From Chloroflexota bacterium (GTDB taxonomy: Bacteria; Chloroflexota; Anaerolineae; UBA4142; SHND01), in assembly GCA_016209205.1 (NCBI GenBank), contig JACQWQ010000064.1, forward strand, positions 1 to 58,228: DNA of 58,228 nt, written 5' to 3'. Shown here piece after piece: positions 53,608 to 58,228 of the stretch. Both the position numbers and the translations under genes were made by a program. The notes under the pieces were generated by a model. That model ran no database searches, had not been told where the DNA came from, and saw only the letters and a program-made list of their open reading frames with translations. The number at the start of each line of letters is the position of its first letter. Within the stretch, counting starts at the first letter, position 1.

Positions 53608-53946
53608 CTAGTACCCACAAAGCATTCCGGGTTGACACCAGCCGGGGTTGTAATACGGCTGAGGATAGGGGCGATAGTACGTATTGTACGGGTATTTATA
53701 ATACCCCGAGATCGGGTAGGGCGGGACAAAGCGATAGGAACAGTTCCAGTAACTGTACATACACACCTTGTTATAGCCCGAGCCCGGAAACACATAGCCG
53801 TAGCCATATCCGTAGCCGTAGCCCGAACCATAGCCATAGCCCGAGCCATAGCCCCAGGGCCCGTCCGCTTTTGCGGTCGTCGCCAGCGGCGCAACCACGA
53901 TCAACAAGAGCGCCACCAGGAAAACGATAAACAATGCTCGCTTCAT
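53608..53946 (-). CDS. Small secreted Gly/Tyr-rich protein
   Basis: 112 residues. GAGGAGGTG stands 8 bp before the ATG. A signal peptide (ALFIVFLVALLLIVVAPLATTAKA) precedes GYGSGYGYGSGYGYGYGYGY and a Tyr/Pro-rich segment (YISGYYKYPYNTYYRPYPQPYYNPGW-like) with four Cys. About a third of the mature protein is Tyr or Gly. I do not recognise the family; the composition recalls adhesive or structural proteins. A 12-bp hairpin lies in its leader and a strong terminator follows, so it is a stand-alone, well-defined transcription unit. Confidence 0.8.
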   Translation of the reverse strand: MKRALFIVFLVALLLIVVAPLATTAKADGPWGYGSGYGYGSGYGYGYGYGYVFPGSGYNKVCMYSYWNCSYRFVPPYPISGYYKYPYNTYYRPYPQPYYNPGWCQPGMLCGY

Positions 53947-53980
53947 TCTGTTTCACCTCCTCTGGTTGAGCAGTCTCCTC

Positions 53981-54012
53981 GAATTTTTTCTGCCCACAGA
54001 CAGAAAAAATTC
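53981..54012 (-). other. Leader hairpin of the Gly/Tyr-rich protein gene
   Basis: GAATTTTTTCTG (53981-53992) is perfectly complementary to CAGAAAAAATTC (54001-54012), with an 8-base loop. It lies 35-66 bp upstream of the ATG, downstream of a likely -10 (TATAAT at 54064-54059 on the minus strand). It could stabilise the mRNA or act in regulation. Confidence 0.6.
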
Positions 54013-54163
54013 AGGCAGGATATTTTCCGAAACATACTGGCTTGCACGTTTCTACGAAATTATACAATGATTATGCGCTCTTGTTTCAACGACATGGCTA
54101 TCCGCAATGCCCAGAATGCGTATAGTAAGGACTCTGTAATCTGACTATTGGAAATTTGCTTAC

Positions 54164-54204
54164 AAAAAAGCAACAGACGCACACTAGAACCTGTGTACGT
54201 CTGT
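54164..54204 (-). terminator. Terminator of the 1304-residue protein gene
   Basis: On the minus strand ACAGACGTACAC...GTGTGCGTCTGT is followed by TGCTTTTTTG, about 100 bp beyond the stop. Confidence 0.75.
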
Positions 54205-54246
54205 TCGTATCGCCGCGACAGGACAAAATTCCTACGCCAAAGCAGT

Positions 54247-54292
54247 GACCAGTGACCAGTAATCAGTGACCAGTGATCAGTGGGCAGTTATC
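54247..54292. repeat. AGTGACCAGTAATCAGT simple repeats
   Basis: Tandem (A/G)(C/T)CAGTGACCAGT units between the terminator and the stop of the large gene; same type as upstream of rpoC. Confidence 0.75.
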
Positions 54293-54305
54293 AGTTTTCG
54301 GCAAA

Positions 54306-57300
54306 TCAATTTTTCGCTGGAACGCGCAGTGGACCCACCCAATCCGTCATGGCTTTGGTGACGCGCGCTTCGCGGATGGCAAAGGGTGTTTCCCCGGGAT
54401 TCAGCAGTTGCAGGTTGAGATATTGCGTCTGGACGGGCGCGAAGCTGATGTTGATGGGTTCGGTGTTGGCTTGCTTTTCCGCGATTTTTTGCCAGCCGCC
54501 CGCTTGTTGATTCCACACACTCACGCGATAGCCGCACGGCATTTCATCTTTGGGCGGCGTCAGGCGCAAGCCGCTGACGCTTTCGATGCGTCCGAGATCG
54601 AGTTGGAACCACATATTCGGCGCTTGGGCATCCACGGTTGTCCACGCGGTGTTGGGGTTGTTGTCAATCGCGTTCTGCGCGTAATCGTTGTTGTTGCTCG
54701 CCGTGCCGTGCCACGCGGGGCAGGGGTGAATTTGCACTTCGCTGATCATCCATTCGGCTTCATAAGGCGCGAGCAAGTCAATTTGCGCATACAAAACATG
54801 GGACGGCGCGAACGTCGCCACTACATCGCGCAGGTTGCCTTGTGCGACGGCGTGAACGGTACGCCACGCTTGCCCATCGGACGAAATGCGCACCGTGTAC
54901 GCGAACGGATACGCGTGCCCCGGCGAGCGAAACGCGATGCCGTCAATCAAACGCGCCTCACCCAAATCTACGCGGAACCACATGCCTGGGGTTTGTTGCG
55001 CTTGACTCGTCCAAAACGATCCGAGATCGCCGTCAATCGCCAGAATCGCCGATGCGCCATTGTGGCTCGCTTCCGCGCGCCACAACGTCGTCGCGGTAGG
55101 CGCGACCGTGACATTCACCGGCAGCACCAACGCGGGGTTGCCGCCGTCGGCAAACCAGGAAATGCCTTCGGCAATCAAATCCCAGTGCAGTTGATACGTG
55201 CCCGGCGTGTTGGGCGCGGCGAGCGACGCGGCAAAATCTACTTGCTCGCCCGGTTTGACATCGTGCGGCAGCGCGGTGCGAAACTCTTGGACGTCAAATT
55301 GCGCGGATGCCAAACCATCCGACGCGCCTTTGGGGTCGCCGGACGCGCGGCTGATGAACCATTGATACGCAATGTGCACCGGGTGTTCGCCGTCGGTTTG
55401 CCACGTCCGTTTTCCATTGTTGGCAATGTGCAGCGCCACGTCCACAATTTGTCCGATGGTGAGATGCGCGGGGGTGTTGTGCGTGAGAAATTCCGCGCCC
55501 CATTCGAGGGGGGGGGCTTTGATGCGCACCTGCGTTTCGGCAGCCGCGCTCGCGCCATCCGCGAACCACGCGCTGCCGCGCTGCAAATCAAAACGCAGTG
55601 TGTATTCGCCGGGCGTCGCAGGCGTGTGAATTTCTACATTCTCGAAGGTAACACTCTCGCGCGGCGCAATCGCGTTGGGCAGGATGCACGGACCGGGATA
55701 CGTCGGCGCGTCCACCTCGACGCCCAACGCGTTGAACCAGCGATAACCGAGCGCGACCGCGTCGGCGCCTTGCATTTGCCAAAGGTTCGCGCCGATATTG
55801 CGCACGACGACATTGCCGCTGACCGTTTCACCCGCTGTGATTTGGTTGTTGGGAATCCCGAAAATTTCTTGCCACTGCGCCACGTACGGCGGCGCATCCG
55901 TTTTCACGGCGACCTGCGCGTCGAAGGGTTTCGCGCCCGCGGCGGAAAACCACGTCACGCCTTCGTGCACCAAATCGAACGCAAGTTTGTATTTCGCTTG
56001 CGGCACCGGCGCGCGCACGACGACATTTTCAAACGTCGCCAATGCTTGCGGCGGCACATCTTTGCGCAGTGAAAAATTTCCGGGATACGCGGCGAGTTCC
56101 ACCGCGTTGCCGTCCGCGTCGTACCAGTGATAACCGAGCCGCACCGGCGCTTCGCCCGCCGCGCGCCAAGTTTTCGCGCCGATGTTTTGCACGGTCACAG
56201 TTCCCGTCACGGTCTCATTCGGTTCGAGCGAGCCGCGCACGTCCAAAAACAAATTCACCCACTTGACCGCGTAATCGGGAATCGGCGTATAGACGGTGAC
56301 GACTTGATCGAATGTTTCCGCGCCTTGTTGACTGAACCACGTCACGCCTTCTTGCACGACATCCCAACGCAGCGTGTACATGCCTTCGGCGGACGGCGCG
56401 TGCAAAACGAGGTTGCTGAACGTCGCCGCGCCGCCCGGCGGCGTGTCCGCGTCCATTTCAAAATTGCCCGCGTACGGCGTGACGTGTATCTGGATGCCTT
56501 GCGCGTTGTACCAACGATAACCGAGCCGTACATTCGCCGGACCCGCTTTGCTCCACGTGCGCGAGCCGAGATTTTTCACCGTTACCGCGCCGATGACGTT
56601 GGAATTGAGCGCCATCCCTTTCTCGGTCACGTTCAACACGTTTTCCCATTCCAACGCGTACGGCGGCGCCTGGATGGTGACGCGCACATCGCGCGTGGGC
56701 GAGTTGAACGCGCTGAACCAGGCGCGGCCCTCCTGAATCAAATCGAATTTGACGACGTACTCGCCCTGCCACTGCGGCGCGCACAGTTTTACATTTTCGA
56801 TGACGGCGGTCTGTCCGGGCAAAATGTTTTGCGCCAAAGCAAAATGTTCGGCGGTGGGGGCGAGAGGAATCTCGACGCCCTGCGCGTTGTACCAGCGATA
56901 ACTCAGCCGCACCGGATTCGCGCCTCCGGCGAGCCACGCTTTCGCGCCGACATTTTTCACGACGACGCGCCCGCTCACCACTTCATTCGTCGTCAATTGA
57001 TTTTGCGGCGCATTGACGACATTGATCCACTGCGCCTTGTAATCGGGCGTTGGCGGCAAACCGGGCCAGCGCAAGCGAAAATCATTTTGCAGCGCGGTGC
57101 GTAAATCGTTGACCGCGAGCGGTTTGTCGGCAAGACCCCAACCGGGCGGGTCGCCGGGAATGCTTTGCCAGCGCGCAAAACACACGGCCTGGATGGGTTG
57201 GTTCGTCGCGTTGCCATTCCAGCCGTTGATTTCGTGCAGCGCGGCGTTCATCCAGCCGCGATTCGCGTTCGTCCAACCGGGGTCGAGCGGCGACGCGGCG

Positions 57301-58228
57301 GTAATGAACACAGGCAGACTGCGGAGCGCGGGCAAAACGGCGGCAAGAAAATCGCGGTACGCGCGAAAATGCCAGTGGCGATTTTGGAATTGATTCGTGC
57401 CTTTGGCGTCGCTCGTCACAAAATTCGCGTCGTAACCGTGCGTGTGCGTGTGCAGCGCGAGCGCGTCCGCCCCCCCCCCTTGCGCGGTGATTTGAAACAG
57501 CATGTCGGCAAAATAGCGCACCCAATCGCCGGAGGGATTGCCGGGGTACGTCGTTTGCGTGTTGAACGGCGCGACGGCAGCGGGGACGACAAAATCGTGT
57601 TCGTGCCCCGGCAGCACGCGAATCGCTTTGCGCACGAGATTGAAACAGCGCGCGTACATTTCCGGCGTAATCAATTCCCCGGAATTGCTCGCGCCGTCGT
57701 AACTCGGACGCTCACGCGCGGCATTCGGCTCGTTGCCAATGACCCAGATGCGTGCGCCGTGAGATTTTTTCACGAACGCCGCGCACTGTCCGGCAAACAA
57801 TTCGTATTCGACGGAATTGGGAATCGCGCCGTTGGGCGCGCTGCCGTTGGTGAGAATGACGATGACGCCGAGTCCTTTGTCGGCAAGATGGGTATAGTTG
57901 CCGCTCGAGTCGGGGGGAACGAAACGGCGTTCGTTGGAATCAGGAACGAAACGGCGTTCGTTGGAATCAGGAACGAAACGGCGTTCGTTCCCTACTGGCG
58001 CGCGGACGACGATCCAGCCGGGTTTGCCCGCTGCGAGCAGATGCGCTTCGCCGCCCGCGTCTACCAGCCCCGCGATGTAATTGGGCAAGCCGATAACGCG
58101 TGACTCGTCGAATTTGGGCGCGGGTCGGGGGAACGAAGGCGAATCGCTGGCGATTCGAGCGCTCGTTCCGTGCGTGGGCGCTTGGCGTGTTGGAAGCGGA
58201 GGACTGGGCGGTTGAGGCACTTTTTTTT
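54306..58228 (-). CDS. Large extracellular protein: glycosidase-like barrel, Ig-like repeats, two discoidin domains (5' truncated)
   Basis: The frame runs through the window edge (GTG at 58220 is internal; AAA codons precede it), so the N-terminus is missing. The first ~400 residues contain VIVILTNGSAPNG, WVIGNEPNAARERP, DALALHTHTHGYD and LPVFITAASPLD, a TIM-barrel layout like clan-A glycoside hydrolases, with Glu in GNEP as a candidate acid. Five Ig-like modules follow, each with VVKNVGAKAW...RLSYRWYNAQG and FDLIQEGRAWFS cores. Two discoidin (F5/8 C) domains end the protein (DGDLGSFWTSQAQQTPGMWFRVDLGEARLIDGI; DNNPNTAWTTVDAQAPNMWFQLDLGRIESVSGL). Secreted polysaccharide binding or hydrolysis is inferred. 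Confidence 0.8.
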   Translation of the reverse strand, partial: KKVPQPPSPPLPTRQAPTHGTSARIASDSPSFPRPAPKFDESRVIGLPNYIAGLVDAGGEAHLLAAGKPGWIVVRAPVGNERRFVPDSNERRFVPDSNERRFVPPDSSGNYTHLADKGLGVIVILTNGSAPNGAIPNSVEYELFAGQCAAFVKKSHGARIWVIGNEPNAARERPSYDGASNSGELITPEMYARCFNLVRKAIRVLPGHEHDFVVPAAVAPFNTQTTYPGNPSGDWVRYFADMLFQITAQGGGADALALHTHTHGYDANFVTSDAKGTNQFQNRHWHFRAYRDFLAAVLPALRSLPVFITAASPLDPGWTNANRGWMNAALHEINGWNGNATNQPIQAVCFARWQSIPGDPPGWGLADKPLAVNDLRTALQNDFRLRWPGLPPTPDYKAQWINVVNAPQNQLTTNEVVSGRVVVKNVGAKAWLAGGANPVRLSYRWYNAQGVEIPLAPTAEHFALAQNILPGQTAVIENVKLCAPQWQGEYVVKFDLIQEGRAWFSAFNSPTRDVRVTIQAPPYALEWENVLNVTEKGMALNSNVIGAVTVKNLGSRTWSKAGPANVRLGYRWYNAQGIQIHVTPYAGNFEMDADTPPGGAATFSNLVLHAPSAEGMYTLRWDVVQEGVTWFSQQGAETFDQVVTVYTPIPDYAVKWVNLFLDVRGSLEPNETVTGTVTVQNIGAKTWRAAGEAPVRLGYHWYDADGNAVELAAYPGNFSLRKDVPPQALATFENVVVRAPVPQAKYKLAFDLVHEGVTWFSAAGAKPFDAQVAVKTDAPPYVAQWQEIFGIPNNQITAGETVSGNVVVRNIGANLWQMQGADAVALGYRWFNALGVEVDAPTYPGPCILPNAIAPRESVTFENVEIHTPATPGEYTLRFDLQRGSAWFADGASAAAETQVRIKAPPLEWGAEFLTHNTPAHLTIGQIVDVALHIANNGKRTWQTDGEHPVHIAYQWFISRASGDPKGASDGLASAQFDVQEFRTALPHDVKPGEQVDFAASLAAPNTPGTYQLHWDLIAEGISWFADGGNPALVLPVNVTVAPTATTLWRAEASHNGASAILAIDGDLGSFWTSQAQQTPGMWFRVDLGEARLIDGIAFRSPGHAYPFAYTVRISSDGQAWRTVHAVAQGNLRDVVATFAPSHVLYAQIDLLAPYEAEWMISEVQIHPCPAWHGTASNNNDYAQNAIDNNPNTAWTTVDAQAPNMWFQLDLGRIESVSGLRLTPPKDEMPCGYRVSVWNQQAGGWQKIAEKQANTEPINISFAPVQTQYLNLQLLNPGETPFAIREARVTKAMTDWVGPLRVPAKN
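57916..57992. repeat. Three 27-bp tandem repeats inside the large gene
   Basis: GGAACGAAACGGCGTTCGTT units start at 57916, 57943 and 57970 and are translated as SNERRFVPD repeats. Each is partly palindromic (AACGAA...TTCGTT). Confidence 0.85.
58130..58169. repeat. In-frame hairpin repeat near the 5' end of the large gene
   Basis: GGAACGA (58130-58136) pairs with TCGTTCC (58163-58169), enclosing CGAATCG-CTGG-CGATTCG. It lies in the coding frame (ARIASDSP region). Confidence 0.7.

Overview
The window is 58 kb of a GC-rich bacterial chromosome, probably from an environmental Chloroflexota (Anaerolineae-like) lineage. This rests on general resemblance, not on a search. Supporting signs are the RpoC with a long coiled-coil insertion, RNase J, the PrkA-YhbH-SpoVR trio, SBBP-repeat and Ig-like/discoidin secreted proteins, a CASTOR-type channel, and heavy loading with short dispersed repeats. 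There is no rRNA; one tRNA-Phe is present.

Layout. 1-8 kb: the end of a secreted SdrD_B/DNRLRE protein, then a tightly packed plus-strand cluster (ABC exporter with a C-terminal winged helix, alpha/beta hydrolase, ECF-S-like/HAMP membrane protein, ParA/MinD-like ATPase, small winged-helix protein, membrane protein, two YCII-like proteins). 8-14 kb: typA on the minus strand, an ArsR/SRPBCC operon with a leaderless-type promoter, and a Tat-lipoprotein penicillin-binding protein. 14.3-17.3 kb: mobile miniature elements, a truncated beta-propeller gene, an ECF sigma/anti-sigma pair and a 92-bp tandem array. 17.7-22.6 kb: prkA-yhbH-spoVR. 22.7-27.9 kb: L,D-transpeptidase, family-4 uracil-DNA glycosylase, RNase J and a SigK/RskA-like pair. 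27.9-37.9 kb, minus strand: DUF5615/DUF433 genes, Fic, rpoC (no rpoB nearby), higBA, a Xer recombinase and a third sigma/anti-sigma pair. 38-47.4 kb, minus strand: galK, a cNMP-binding/PH-domain membrane protein, a retropepsin-like protein, uvrC with a large in-frame minisatellite, a nucleotidyltransferase pair and an SBBP-repeat secreted protein. 47.8-58.2 kb: a doubly broken TAXI receptor gene, a CASTOR-like channel, DUF4126 and DUF4013 membrane proteins, tRNA-Phe, a c-di-AMP riboswitch, a Gly/Tyr-rich secreted protein and a 5'-truncated 1304-residue extracellular protein.

The most notable content is non-coding. A family of miniature elements has the perfect 12-bp terminal inverted repeat GGGTGTGCGTCA, exact 9-bp target duplications and hairpin-rich interiors. 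There are three copies: upstream of an ArsR operon, near a PBP gene, and inside the TAXI receptor gene, where removing it restores the reading frame. Between two copies the interior is inverted relative to the ends. A second family, ending in CTAG with an IS630-like TA target, carries a terminator-like hairpin. Intergenic-type repeats have also entered coding genes in frame (typA, uvrC, the 1304-residue protein). A cyclic-di-AMP riboswitch with its own promoter and terminator stands at about 52.9 kb with no recognisable gene behind it.
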